Notes: generated by a model not told the origin, from the letters alone. A stretch of 64,000 bases of DNA from Parerythrobacter_A sp963761775 (GCA_963761775.1 CAVXIF010000012.1:186001-250000); one strand, 5' to 3'; counted from the first letter of the stretch, positions 1 to 9,773 are shown. A program made the numbers and translations.

Positions 1-260
1 GAATCGTGCAGGTAGTTGGGCGAACAGATCGCAATATGATCGACCCGCGCCTCGCTGCCGGTGCGCCTCAGCTTGTCGATATGGCGGTCGAACCGCTCGA
101 ATTCGGTAAAGAAGTGCGCGTCGGGGAAATAGCTGTCGATGATGCCGACGGAATCGCTGGGGTCGAGCGCGGCAACGATGCGGTGCCCGGTATCGCGGAT
201 GGCGCCCATATGGCGCGGCGCGATGTAACCGGCAGCGCCGACCAGTGCGAAGTTTTTCAT
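1..260 (-). CDS. wlbA: WlbA/WbpB-type UDP-sugar oxidoreductase, N-terminal part (runs off the window)
   Basis: Gfo/Idh/MocA-family dehydrogenase, cut by the left edge: about 86 N-terminal residues are present from an ATG at 260. The start MKNFALVGAAGYIAPRH is the Rossmann beta-alpha-beta with GxxGYI, followed by the ALDPSDSVGIIDSYFP and FTEFERFDRHIDKLR blocks typical of WlbA/WbpB. Known members oxidise C3 of UDP-N-acetylglucosaminuronate with a tightly bound NAD that is recycled by 2-oxoglutarate. It is the last visible gene of a leftward polysaccharide operon and fits with the TviB/WbpA dehydrogenase at 7449. The catalytic part lies outside the window. Confidence 0.85.
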   Translation of the reverse strand, partial: MKNFALVGAAGYIAPRHMGAIRDTGHRIVAALDPSDSVGIIDSYFPDAHFFTEFERFDRHIDKLRRTGSEARVDHIAICSPNYLHD

Positions 261-363
261 GTAGCGACCCGACGCGGTTCCGTGTGTGAAAGTCTTGTGA
301 CGCGGTCGGCCCTAGCCGCCTTCACGCGCGCAGGAAAGCGCAGCTTCTCATACCTTTGTCGCA

Positions 364-1483
364 TTACGCCAGCAAGCCGGTTGCCGCCACCGCCCGTTCG
401 CCCAGCGGCAATGATGCGGTGAGGCCGGGCGACTCGATACCGAACAGGTTGACCAGCCCCGGCATGCCGTGGAAATCGGAAGAGGAAAGCAGGAAGTCGT
501 GCGGCGGTTCGCCCGGCCCCGACAGTTTGGGGCGCACACCGGCATAGTCGGGCGTCAGGCGGTTCGCCTCCACCCCGGACCAAAAGCGCGCCACCGCTCG
601 TTGCGAAGTCTTCGCGCGCCTCTTCCGGCACGCTGTAATCGGGCGCGTCCACCCACGTCACATCGGGACCGAACCGCGCCCGCCCGGCAAGGTCCAGCGT
701 CAGATGCGTGCCCAGCCCGCCAGCGACGGGCACGGGATAGATCAGATGGCGGAACGGGACCGCGCCAGCATACCCGAAGTAACAGCCCCGCGCGTAATAC
801 AGTGGCGGAACCGCTTCGGGTGGCAAGCCTACGGTCTTTGCGGCGATATCATGCGCCCATAGCCCCGCCGCATTCACGATACCGCGCGCGCGAACGGTCG
901 CATCGCAAGTTCGGACCGACCACGCGCCGTCCTCGAAATGCAGCGCCTCGACAGCAGCATGGGTGACGAGTTGCGTACCCGCATTCTCCGCCACACCGAG
1001 CATAGCGAGCATGAGCGCATGAGAGTCGACGATGCCGGTGTGAGGTGACAGGATCGCCGCAACCGCGTTTAAATGTGGCTCCATCGCGCGCAGTTGCGCT
1101 CCGTCGATAAACTGCAAATCGCGCGCGCCCGCCGCCGTGGCCTTGCGTTCGATCTGCTCCAGCTGCGCGACCTCGTCGGGCTGCGTCGCCACGATCAGCT
1201 TGCCGCATCGCTTTACCGGTACCCCGTGCTCCTGCGCAAAGGCATACAGCCGCGCACTGCCTTCGACACAGGTTTGTGCTTTCAGCGAGCCTTGCGGATA
1301 ATAGATACCGGCGTGGATAACCTCGGAATTGCGGGCGCTGGTTTCCTGACCGAAACCAGCATTGCGCTCCAGCACCAGAACGGACAGCCCTTGCCGCGCG
1401 GCGTGCATGGCGGTTGCCAGCCCCACCACACCGGCCCCGATAACGATCAGGTCGGCGTCGACCGGTGCCGCGCTGCCAGCCAT
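364..1483 (-). pseudogene. FAD-dependent oxidoreductase, L-2-hydroxyglutarate oxidase (LhgO)-like, frameshifted
   Basis: DAO-fold flavoenzyme. The N-terminus holds the FAD-binding VIGAGVVGLATA motif (about residues 14-25) and the LhgO-like block EVIHAGIYYPQGSLKAQ. The reading frame is intact to about position 612, then the conserved C-terminal block (LTPDYAGVRPKLSGPG, GLVNLFGIESPGLTAS) continues in another frame to the TAA at 364. One extra base near 595-600 explains this; removing it gives about 372 aa, normal for short LhgO-like proteins. It sits between the unknown EPS protein and wlbA in the same operon, which suggests recycling of 2-hydroxyglutarate made by WlbA. It may be intact in the real genome, since other conserved genes here carry similar single-base shifts. 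Confidence 0.8.
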
Positions 1484-1487
1484 GTCG

Positions 1488-2762
1488 CTATTGCGCAGTT
1501 GTGGCAGGCAGAAGGTCGAAGGCGGAGACCAGAACCTCGAAGCCCGCCGGATCCGAACCGCCTGCCATGCTCAGTTCGACCAGCTGCATCGGGCATTCGG
1601 CACCGATAGCCGGCCCACCCGCGCTATCACCTGAGGTCCATATTTGCTGTTTCGTTTCGCCCGACAGACACGACACTGTCCAGTGCGCCGCGCCGCCTGC
1701 CGATGGGGTCACCACCTGCTGCTTCTGGGCAAGTCGATACCGTCCCGCAGGCATTGCCAGCACGCGGCGTGCCACAACGGCGCGCTGGTTGCGCGGCGCA
1801 TAGGCGGACAGCGCCACCGCCTCTCCAGTGCCGCCCACCAGCGATGCGCCGCCATTGACCTGTTCCACCGGCGACCATGCGAAGGGGCCGTAAGCCGTGT
1901 CGATTGTCGCTTTTTCCAGCGCGGGATTTCGTGCAATAGCTGCGCCCATCCGCTGCAACAACGGCGGCATCAGCGCGTAGTTCTCGCGCACAAATAGCAG
2001 CGTCAGCAGCTCGCCACCAACCCGCCGCGTGAGGGCGCGATTGTCCGTTGCCTTGCCGTCAAGCAACATCCGGGTCGCCCGCTGCGCGCTTTGCGCATCA
2101 TTGCGCGCGGCAAACAGGATGAACTCCTCGATCCACAGCGACTCGTCGGTCGCAAGCGGCACGAAGCCTTCGAACAGCGAGGCATTGTCCGGAAGCGCGA
2201 TCATCGCCTGGAAAATCATCGGGCGTGCCGCATTGCTGGTGCGCAGCGCAGTGTCAAAGAAGGCTACGGCGCGCGCATCGTCACCTGCTTCGGCGGCATA
2301 TTGCGCAAGCAGCAATTGCGCCAGCGGATCGCGCTTGGACACAGCTACGCTGGTCTGCGCCAGCGTGCGCGCCTGCGGCTTGTTACCCGTTTGCTGGGCA
2401 TGATAGGCAAGCGAGCGCAGGGCCTGCGCATCGAGCGGTTCACGGCGAAGCTGGTCCAGCGCGGCCGTGCGCAGCGGTTCGGCTCCGAACGCTTCGGGAT
2501 CGCGCAGCCCGTCGAGTAGCAGCAGCTTCAGTCGCGCCGCCGGATCGCCGGTAATGCGGTGGGACAAGGCCGGATCGCCACGCCCCACCACAGCGCGCAC
2601 CGGCACAAGAAACGCCTGCCACGCCGTCCACAATGCGAGAAACGCGACGACGAGAACGAGTATCTTGCGCCTGGCGGTAAGCGCGCCGAACGTCGTGGCT
2701 ATCGAAGTCCGGTTAGCCCGCTTCGCTCCGGTCCGCCTTAAGCTAGGCCGCTTTCTGGCCAT
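1488..2762 (-). CDS. Exopolysaccharide-locus membrane protein of unknown function
   Basis: About 424 aa. I do not recognise a named family. The ATG at 2762 (MARKRPSLRR) lies inside the 3' end of wzc, a 20-bp overlap; a longer in-frame extension exists but runs further back through wzc. Visible: a basic N-terminus, one membrane segment at roughly residues 25-45, then an alanine-rich helical region with tetratricopeptide-like spacing, and a C-terminal domain that looks beta-rich. The layout suggests a bitopic protein with a large periplasmic part. Translational coupling to wzc argues for a role in polymer assembly or export, but its biochemical job is unknown. Confidence 0.7.
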   Translation of the reverse strand: MARKRPSLRRTGAKRANRTSIATTFGALTARRKILVLVVAFLALWTAWQAFLVPVRAVVGRGDPALSHRITGDPAARLKLLLLDGLRDPEAFGAEPLRTAALDQLRREPLDAQALRSLAYHAQQTGNKPQARTLAQTSVAVSKRDPLAQLLLAQYAAEAGDDARAVAFFDTALRTSNAARPMIFQAMIALPDNASLFEGFVPLATDESLWIEEFILFAARNDAQSAQRATRMLLDGKATDNRALTRRVGGELLTLLFVRENYALMPPLLQRMGAAIARNPALEKATIDTAYGPFAWSPVEQVNGGASLVGGTGEAVALSAYAPRNQRAVVARRVLAMPAGRYRLAQKQQVVTPSAGGAAHWTVSCLSGETKQQIWTSGDSAGGPAIGAECPMQLVELSMAGGSDPAGFEVLVSAFDLLPATTAQ

Positions 2763-4947
2763 AGCCGTATCCATAGCCATATCCGTCGCCATAGCCTGCA
2801 CGATCGGCATCGACCTTGGTGACGATGGCGCCGAAAATCCGCGGATGCGCCTGGCGCAGACGGGCGATGGCGGAACGCAAGCCGCGCACCGCGACACCAT
2901 CCATCTCGATGGCGAAAATCGCCCCCTCGACAGCGCGCGAAATCAGCGGCGCATCGGCGAGGCCGAGCAAGGGCGGGCTGTCCACAATAACGTGATCGAA
3001 GACGAGCAGCGCCTCGTCCAGAACTTCACGCAACCGGTCTCCGCTCAGCAATTCGGCGGCGCTTGGCGGAGTCGGTCCGGCGGACACCAGCGAAAGATTG
3101 CGATAGGGTGTCGTATGCACAACGTCGGCAAGGGTCTTGTCCGATGTCAGCAGGTTGGAAAGACCCACTTCGTTGTCGATATCGAAATATTCGTGGCACG
3201 AGGGCGAACGCATATCTGCGTCTAGCAACAGCACTTTCTTGCCGGTCCGCCCCAGCGCCGCCGCCAGAGCGACCGATGACGTCGACTTGCCTTCGGCAGG
3301 CCGCGCGCTGGTGGTCATCAAAGTCTTCGGGAAACCGGTCGCGGTTGTGAAGGACAGGTTGGACTGGATGCTGAAATAGGCCTCCGCCAGCCCGGACTTG
3401 GCATCGAAGATCAGCCGCTCGACATCCTCGTCCTCGTCCATTTCCGGTACGGAGCCGAGCAGCGGAACATTCAGCAGCTTGCTCACCGTGGTCGGATCGC
3501 GCAGCCCTTCGTCCATCTGTTCAAGCCCGATCAGCGCGAGGAACGACAGCCCCAGCCCACCGACAAGGGCAAGCGCCAGGTTCAGCATGAGGTTGGGCGA
3601 AGACGGCTTGCCCGGCACGATGGCACGGTCCACCACCGAGATATTGCTGATCGCCACGCCTGCGACGCCGATTTCCTTGTAGCGTTGCAGCAGGCTGTCA
3701 TAGAGCTGGCGGTTGGTATCTGCCTCCCGCTGAAAGATGTTGTACTGGATCTGGTCGCGGTTCTGCGTGGTCAGCTGGGACTTCAGCGAGGCAACGCGCT
3801 GCTTCAGATCGTTTTCGCGCGCCAGTGCCTCGCGATAGCCCGACGTGCGCCCGCTGCCAATGCGCCGCTGTTCCTGCGCGATAGCGCCGTCCAGCGACTG
3901 GATCTGCTCCTGCACCGCCTGCGCTTTGGGATAGCCAGGTTCGAACTGCACCATCAATCGCGCATATTCCGCCTGCGCCTCGGCCCGGCGCTGGCGCAGG
4001 ACGGCGATGCTGGGGTTGTTGATATCTTCGGTGGAGCTCACGCTTTGCGCCCGGCTTTGCGCCGCAACCCGTTCCGCCGTCGCCGCTGCCAACGCAGTGT
4101 TGAGCGCCTCCAGGTCGGCGGAAACCAGCGTGCGGTCCACGACCGTCTTGCCGTCTGCGGATTCGCTACGGCTCAGCGCCACGATGTTCTTGTTGGCAGC
4201 ATAGGTCACTGCCGCGCGTTCGGAATCTTCCAGCTTTTCCTGCAATTCGGCCAATCGCCCTTCCAGAAACTCGCGCGCCACACCTGAAGAGGCGAAGCGC
4301 CGGTCGATGGTCGACGCGATGAACTGCTCGGCCCAGGCATTGGAGATCGTCGCCGACAAGTCGGCATTTGCGCTGGTGTAGGAGATATCGACCAGCCGGG
4401 ATCGCGTGATGGGTGAAATGGTCACATGGTCGAGCAGGAGATCGACGGCAAAACGCTCCTGCTGCTGTCGCGCGCCAGCACTGGCGGCGACATTGCCTGC
4501 GCCGAGTAGCCCGCCATCGAAGTCGGCACCATGAGCGGCAAAAAATGCCTCGCTATTGGCAAGGCGCAACTGCTGTACCACCCGTGTGGCGAGCGAGCGG
4601 GCGGCGAGGTTGGAATACTGCGTCTGGTAGAATTCGTCATCGCCGCTCGCGACCGGGCTTTCAAGGCTTTCGGTATTGGTGACGTTCTGCTGTTCGCGAT
4701 TGATCTCTATGCGAGTCGTCGCGGTGAACTGGGGCGTCGCCAGCAGGGTCGCCACGACTCCCGCCGCCAGTGCCGCGACCATCAGTCCCAGAACAACCCA
4801 TTTCCAGCGCTGCAGCACATGCCAGTACTGCACCAGGATCGGCGCGTTGCCGCCGGCTTGCAGATCGCCCTGGCCGACATCAGCGAAGTTGGAATGCTGT
4901 GCATCTGTCCCAGCAGGGCTATCCATGGGCACGGTCGCCATATTCAT
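2743..4947 (-). CDS. wzc: Wzc/ExoP-type polysaccharide co-polymerase with tyrosine autokinase domain
   Basis: 734 aa inner-membrane protein controlling chain length and export in Wzx/Wzy-type systems. The N-terminal Wzz domain has a first membrane helix at about residues 50-70. A long periplasmic coiled-coil region follows, with a second helix near residues 455-480. The cytoplasmic BY-kinase has Walker A PAEGKST near residue 550, Walker A' VLLLDADMR, and Walker B VIVDSPPLLG. The protein ends in a tyrosine cluster, GYGDGYGYGYGYG, the usual autophosphorylation tail. It lies directly downstream of the Wza-like gene and overlaps the next gene. Confidence 0.92.
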   Translation of the reverse strand: MNMATVPMDSPAGTDAQHSNFADVGQGDLQAGGNAPILVQYWHVLQRWKWVVLGLMVAALAAGVVATLLATPQFTATTRIEINREQQNVTNTESLESPVASGDDEFYQTQYSNLAARSLATRVVQQLRLANSEAFFAAHGADFDGGLLGAGNVAASAGARQQQERFAVDLLLDHVTISPITRSRLVDISYTSANADLSATISNAWAEQFIASTIDRRFASSGVAREFLEGRLAELQEKLEDSERAAVTYAANKNIVALSRSESADGKTVVDRTLVSADLEALNTALAAATAERVAAQSRAQSVSSTEDINNPSIAVLRQRRAEAQAEYARLMVQFEPGYPKAQAVQEQIQSLDGAIAQEQRRIGSGRTSGYREALARENDLKQRVASLKSQLTTQNRDQIQYNIFQREADTNRQLYDSLLQRYKEIGVAGVAISNISVVDRAIVPGKPSSPNLMLNLALALVGGLGLSFLALIGLEQMDEGLRDPTTVSKLLNVPLLGSVPEMDEDEDVERLIFDAKSGLAEAYFSIQSNLSFTTATGFPKTLMTTSARPAEGKSTSSVALAAALGRTGKKVLLLDADMRSPSCHEYFDIDNEVGLSNLLTSDKTLADVVHTTPYRNLSLVSAGPTPPSAAELLSGDRLREVLDEALLVFDHVIVDSPPLLGLADAPLISRAVEGAIFAIEMDGVAVRGLRSAIARLRQAHPRIFGAIVTKVDADRAGYGDGYGYGYGYGQKAA

Positions 4948-4967
4948 CGCAAGAGGTCCAGTCGGCT

Positions 4968-5705
4968 TTAGCGGGTGAGCAGGATAATGAGCGGGGAAAG
5001 CAGCGCAGTGCCAAGTCCCTGAAGACGTTCCAGCCGGCGGCGTTCGGGCGAGTCGCCGACCACGATCACGTCGTTGGCATACACTTCGGGGTCTTCGTAA
5101 TTCCCGGCATTGATACCGGCAAGATTATACACCGCTGCCATCTCCTGTCCGTCGACCGTGCGGAAAACCAGCACCTCCTCGCGCTTGGCATATTCGTCGA
5201 CACCTTGGGCGGTTGCGATGGCCTGTCGCAATGTCATTTGTCCGATGACGGGATAGAGACCGGGGCGGATCACCTCGCCGCTGACGGTAACGACCTGCGA
5301 TACGGTTTCCACCAGGTTCACGGTCACTTGCGGATCGCGGATATAACGTCCACGCAGGCGCTGTTCGATTTCGCGTTCCAGTTCGGCAGGGGTCAGACCG
5401 CCCGCCTCAATCACGCCCGCCAAGGGATAGGACACCCTCCCACCGGCATCGGTGCGGTATTCGCGGCGTTCCAGCTCGTCCACGCCGAATACGTCGATAG
5501 CGAGGCGGTCGAACGGGCCGATGCGGTAGGGGCGGAACTGGACCGTGCGGTCGGACAGTGTCGGCGGCGGCAGGGCGTCGGCCGATACGATTTGCACGTT
5601 CGAGGTCGGCCCGGCTGGCGTTTCAAGCGGGCCATACTGCGTGGCCGAGGTGCATCCGGCAAGCGCCGCCATGCCGAACCAGATCACCAACAACACGCGC
5701 ATCAT
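4968..5705 (-). CDS. wza: Polysaccharide export outer-membrane lipoprotein (Wza/GumB-like)
   Basis: 245 aa. The signal peptide ends in a lipobox (LAGC, cysteine about residue 18), so it should be an outer-membrane lipoprotein. The poly_export domain (RPYRIGPFDRLAIDVFGVDEL, then YPLAGVIEAGGLTPAELE) is followed by an SLBB-type repeat (VTVSGEVIRPGLYPV). Members form the outer-membrane channel for capsule or EPS and contact the periplasmic part of Wzc, whose gene follows 20 bp downstream. Two adjacent ATGs (5705 and 5702) are possible starts. Confidence 0.92.
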   Translation of the reverse strand: MMRVLLVIWFGMAALAGCTSATQYGPLETPAGPTSNVQIVSADALPPPTLSDRTVQFRPYRIGPFDRLAIDVFGVDELERREYRTDAGGRVSYPLAGVIEAGGLTPAELEREIEQRLRGRYIRDPQVTVNLVETVSQVVTVSGEVIRPGLYPVIGQMTLRQAIATAQGVDEYAKREEVLVFRTVDGQEMAAVYNLAGINAGNYEDPEVYANDVIVVGDSPERRRLERLQGLGTALLSPLIILLTR

Positions 5706-5820
5706 GCATCCTTAAACAATAATCGACCGCGACACCGGTGCGGCAATACAGCGTGCCACCGCGCTATTTCGTCCGGTCTTAACCGCCGGTGAGCCTGCCT
5801 TGCAGCCCGGTCCTGCCCGT

Positions 5821-7245
5821 TCAGCCGACCGGTCGTTCGTTTTGCACGCGATCTTTTCGTAGGCCGGGGCATAGCCAGAACAGGACAAACGCCCCGAACG
5901 CGGCCATGAGCGGCGTGCGCAGCGGATAGTCAACAAAACTTGCTGCGGCAAGGATTAGCACCAGCACGCTGGCCATCCGTGCACAGTGCATATGCCCGCC
6001 CGTCGCACCCCCGCCAGCGGAACCTATGCCGCCTGCCCCGAACCACGCACGCCAGCTCGCGCGTATCAGCCAGACCAGCCCGGCAATCACCAGCAGCACC
6101 GCCGGCAGGCCGCCGGTCAGCAGCAGTTCGATCCAGTCGTTATGCGCATGATTGACATAGGTGGGGGTTAATGTCGCCAGCGGTTCGTCTCGCTGGTATG
6201 CCTCGACAAATGTGCCCAGCCCGGACCCGGCAGGGAAGTATTTCTGCATGATGTCGAGCGTGGGCGCCCAGATATTCCAGCGCACATCCTCGTCCGCGCC
6301 CGCAGCGAGCCGGTCCAGCGACGCGGCGCGACTGAACACGACCGCGCCCAGCACCAGCAACGCGGTTCCGCCAAGCCCGATAGCTACCCCCGTTACCGGA
6401 AAGCCGCCGTCCTGCTTACGGCGTTTCGCGAATTGCACACCGTCGCTGCGATAGAGGAACGGCATCGCCAACAGCCCTACGACCGCCATCAGCAATCCGG
6501 CGCGCGACCCGCTCAACAGGATCAACAGCAACAGGATGACCGCAGTCGCCACGGCACCGATGTGCTTCAGGCGACGCAGCCCCGGCGTGGCCGATGCGGT
6601 GGAGGCGAACACCGCCAGCATCGGCAGCATCATGGCCAAAAACACGCCCTGGTGGTTGCGGTTGGCGAACAGGCCTACCGCCGCATCGACGCTGACGATA
6701 CGATACAGGAACAATGCACTGCCCTCCCCCGCGCCAACCTGCAGCAAGCCCAACAGGCCCGATACGATCCCGACACCGATTGCCAGCGGTACCAGCAGCC
6801 GCCCCTCCAACCGACTCACGGGCGCCAACCACAAGAGCATGGCAAACGGCACCAGCAGCGCGAACAGGGCATTCCGCGTCCGCTCCGGCGCAATCGAAAG
6901 TGGGCGCCACACCTCGCCAAGGCCCGCGACCGAATCGATTTTCGCAATGAAAGCGCGATAGGGCAGCGCCTGCCAGACACCGGGCGGCAACGGCACCAGC
7001 TGGACCAGAGCGAGCGCAATCAGGCCGCCCAGCAACAGCAATGGCCACCGCACCCGCAGCCAGGCTTCGCGCGTAATCAGCAGCAGGCCAGAAGCGACCA
7101 TCGCCACCGCAACGGGTCGCAACAGCATGAGCGACGCGGTATCGTGGCGCGAACTGCCGCCGGTCAACGCGACCAGCGCGACAAAGGCGACGATGGCCCA
7201 GAAACGCCAGCTTGGCCGCTCGCCGCGCAGTCTGTCGGACGCCAT
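5821..7245 (-). CDS. O-antigen ligase/polymerase family membrane protein (WaaL/Wzy-like)
   Basis: 474 aa polytopic protein with about ten or more hydrophobic helices. The large periplasmic loop carries the Wzy_C-type features FANRNHQG, SGSRAG and YVNHAHNDWIELLLTGGLP, as in O-antigen ligases and exopolysaccharide polymerases. The ATG at 7245 is preferred over an upstream in-frame start because it is preceded by a purine-rich AGGG and the upstream extension is arginine-rich and not membrane-like. It opens the leftward operon with wza and wzc after a gap of about 115 bp. Ligase and polymerase cannot be told apart from sequence. Confidence 0.85.
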   Translation of the reverse strand: MASDRLRGERPSWRFWAIVAFVALVALTGGSSRHDTASLMLLRPVAVAMVASGLLLITREAWLRVRWPLLLLGGLIALALVQLVPLPPGVWQALPYRAFIAKIDSVAGLGEVWRPLSIAPERTRNALFALLVPFAMLLWLAPVSRLEGRLLVPLAIGVGIVSGLLGLLQVGAGEGSALFLYRIVSVDAAVGLFANRNHQGVFLAMMLPMLAVFASTASATPGLRRLKHIGAVATAVILLLLILLSGSRAGLLMAVVGLLAMPFLYRSDGVQFAKRRKQDGGFPVTGVAIGLGGTALLVLGAVVFSRAASLDRLAAGADEDVRWNIWAPTLDIMQKYFPAGSGLGTFVEAYQRDEPLATLTPTYVNHAHNDWIELLLTGGLPAVLLVIAGLVWLIRASWRAWFGAGGIGSAGGGATGGHMHCARMASVLVLILAAASFVDYPLRTPLMAAFGAFVLFWLCPGLRKDRVQNERPVG

Positions 7246-7448
7246 GACTAACCCTAAAAAAAGTTGGACGGACCGCGCGACATGCGCGCGGTTGGAAAGG
7301 CGCGCCGCGTAGCCCAGCACGCGCTATCGAACAAGATACGTCGAGACCGTACGGCAACTTGCCAGACGCGGGGCCGCTACCTAGAGGCGGACGACATTCA
7401 GGGGCCTCAACGGCTTCACTGCAAATTCCATCGAGTAGCTCCGAACCC

Positions 7449-8732
7449 ATGACAGCAAATCCATCCACCACAGTCACCGTGATCGGCCTTGGCTATGTCG
7501 GCTTGCCGCTGGCCGTCGCGTTGGCAAAGCATTTCAAGACTGTCGGACTTGACGTGGACCAAGGCCGCATCGACGAATTGCGCGCCGGACATGACCGCAC
7601 GAACGAAATTGAGCCCGAACGCCTGTCCGGCAGCGCGCTAACGGTAACCGTCGATCCGGCGGAATGCCCTGCATCGGATTTTTACATCGTCACCGTGCCG
7701 ACGCCGATCGATGCTGAACGCCGACCGGACCTGTCCATCGTGCGCGCCGCCACCGCCACTGTCGGGCAAATGCTGCGCGACCGGGCCGCAGTGGCGCATG
7801 ATGCCAAGCCGCCAGTCATCGTCTTCGAAAGCACCGTTTATCCCGGCGTCACGCAGGATGTTTGCCGTCCCATTCTGGAAGCCGGATCCGGACTGGTTTG
7901 CGGGCGGGACTTCTACCTCGGTTACAGCCCCGAACGCATCAATCCGGGCGACCGCGAACACACGATCGACCGTATCACCAAGGTCGTGTCGGGGCAGGAC
8001 GCCGCAACGCTGGAGCGCGTCGCAGCCCTCTACGACGCCGTGACCAGCGGTGGCGTCTTCCGCGCCGCCTCTATCGAAGCGGCGGAAGCGGCAAAGGTAA
8101 TCGAAAACGCGCAGCGCGACATCAACATCGCCTTCATGAACGAAATCTCGCAGATTTTCGCGACGATGAACCTGTCGACTTACGATGTGCTGGACGCTGC
8201 GCGAACGAAATGGAACTTCTTGCCGTTCTCGCCGGGATTGGTCGGCGGCCACTGCATCGGGGTGGATCCCTATTACCTCGCCCACCGCGCAAGCGAGCTG
8301 GGCCACGATCCGCGAGTCATCCTTGCCGGACGCGGCGTCAATGACGGCATGGCCGATTGGGTCGCCAATGCACTGCACACCGCCCGCAACGGTCGAGCGG
8401 GCAAGGCGCTGGTGCTGGGCTTGACTTTCAAGGAAGATGTGCCCGACCTGCGCAACAGCAAAGTCGCCGATCTGGTCTCTGCGCTGGCGGCCAAAGGGCA
8501 TGATATTACAGTCGCGGACCCCCACGCCGATGCCGTCGAAGCGAAAGCGGAATACGGGCTGGAGCTCGCCGCCGACGCCTTCGATGCGACTTACGATCTG
8601 GTCCTGCTCGCCGTGCCACATGGCGAATATCTGGAAAAGGGCGCGGCATTTTTTCGGGGGCTGCTGTCGCCCGGTGGCACGCTTGCCGATCTCAAAGGGG
8701 CATGGGGCGCAGAGGCCGACTGGCGGCTTTAG
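7449..8732 (+). CDS. tviB: UDP-N-acetyl-D-glucosamine 6-dehydrogenase (TviB/WbpA family)
   Basis: 427 aa NAD-dependent nucleotide-sugar dehydrogenase. The Rossmann start VTVIGLGYVGLPLAVALAK (about residues 9-27) is followed by the catalytic-domain signatures IVTVPTPID, FESTVYPGVT, GYSPERINPGD and the active-site cysteine segment GLVGGHCIGVDPYYL. It oxidises UDP-GlcNAc (or the Gal isomer) to the uronate. This supplies the substrate of the WlbA enzyme at the left edge. It is divergent from the EPS operon, with about 200 bp between, and its last 4 bases overlap the convergent glk gene. The ATG at 7449 fits the family start. Confidence 0.92.
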   Translation: MTANPSTTVTVIGLGYVGLPLAVALAKHFKTVGLDVDQGRIDELRAGHDRTNEIEPERLSGSALTVTVDPAECPASDFYIVTVPTPIDAERRPDLSIVRAATATVGQMLRDRAAVAHDAKPPVIVFESTVYPGVTQDVCRPILEAGSGLVCGRDFYLGYSPERINPGDREHTIDRITKVVSGQDAATLERVAALYDAVTSGGVFRAASIEAAEAAKVIENAQRDINIAFMNEISQIFATMNLSTYDVLDAARTKWNFLPFSPGLVGGHCIGVDPYYLAHRASELGHDPRVILAGRGVNDGMADWVANALHTARNGRAGKALVLGLTFKEDVPDLRNSKVADLVSALAAKGHDITVADPHADAVEAKAEYGLELAADAFDATYDLVLLAVPHGEYLEKGAAFFRGLLSPGGTLADLKGAWGAEADWRL

Positions 8733-9712
8733 CCGAGGTGCTGCCTGGCGAAGGCGGCCGCTGCACCGAACAGGCCGGGTTCGGGATGCGTGATGAGCTT
8801 GACCGGGATCTGCGCCATCAGCTGCTCGAACCGGCCCTTGGCGCGGAACCTGTCGGCGAAGGTGGAATTCCGCAGGGTTTCGCGGATGCGATAGCCCAGC
8901 CCGCCCGCTATCACCACGCCTGTCGCCCCGTGCGCCAGCGCGTAATCGCCCGCCACCGCACCAAGCGAGAGACAGAACCTGTCCACCGCTGCCGCCGCAA
9001 GCGCATCCTCGCCGCCGACGCCCGCTTCCCATAATTCGCGATCGCCGCGTTCCGTGACGGCGCGGCCTTCCAGCGCGGCGAGCGTCTGGTAGATATCGAC
9101 GATGGCAGGGCCTGACACCACCCGCTCAACCGAGACGCGGGTATGGCGACTGCGCAAGCGGACAAGGATGGCATCCTCGATCTGGTCGAGCGGCGCGAAG
9201 TCCCCATGTCCACCTTCGGTCGGCTGCACCCGATAGCCATCTTCGTCCCGCCACAGATGCGCAACGCCGAGTCCCGTTCCTGGTCCGACGACGCTGATCG
9301 TCCCCTTCGCAGGCAACGGCACGTCCGGCCCCGCCAGATGCATGAAGCGATCGTCCGGCGCACACGCCACGGTATGTGCAACCGCTCCGAAATCGTTGAC
9401 GATTGTATAGGTATCGACGCCCAGCTTCTCTTTCACCAGCGCCGGACGGATGATCCACGGATTGTTGGTGAACCGGATGATCTCGCCGCCGACCGGCCCC
9501 GCCACGGCAAAGGAAACGGCACGCGGCAGGCTATCGCCGCAGGTGCTGCTGAAATGCTGCCATGCCGTTTGGAAGCTGGCGAAGTCGCTGGTTTTTAGGG
9601 TGGTTGGATCGCCCAGCGCAATGGCGCCGTCCGCCGCTATTTCGGCGAGCGCGAAACGGGCGTGGGTGCCGCCGATGTCGACGCTGACCACTGGTGTTGT
9701 GCTGGCGGCCAT
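8729..9712 (-). CDS. glk: Glucokinase
   Basis: 327 aa, ROK/hexokinase-fold glucokinase of the bacterial Glk family. The phosphate-1 loop is VSVDIGGTHARFALAE. The sugar-binding segment contains FTNNPWIIR and IVNDFGAVAHT, and the adenosine part has VVGPGTGLGVA and the EGGHGDFAP box. It phosphorylates cytosolic glucose to glucose-6-phosphate and could feed the sugar-nucleotide pathways of the neighbouring EPS locus. Length is normal and no defect is seen. It is convergent with tviB and separated from tRNA-Ser by a short gap. Confidence 0.95.
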   Translation of the reverse strand: MAASTTPVVSVDIGGTHARFALAEIAADGAIALGDPTTLKTSDFASFQTAWQHFSSTCGDSLPRAVSFAVAGPVGGEIIRFTNNPWIIRPALVKEKLGVDTYTIVNDFGAVAHTVACAPDDRFMHLAGPDVPLPAKGTISVVGPGTGLGVAHLWRDEDGYRVQPTEGGHGDFAPLDQIEDAILVRLRSRHTRVSVERVVSGPAIVDIYQTLAALEGRAVTERGDRELWEAGVGGEDALAAAAVDRFCLSLGAVAGDYALAHGATGVVIAGGLGYRIRETLRNSTFADRFRAKGRFEQLMAQIPVKLITHPEPGLFGAAAAFARQHLG

Positions 9713-9773
9713 AGCAACCTCTTTCGCAACCGGACCGGACCAGCCGAATTGCGGCTATGGTACGTTAGGCTCA

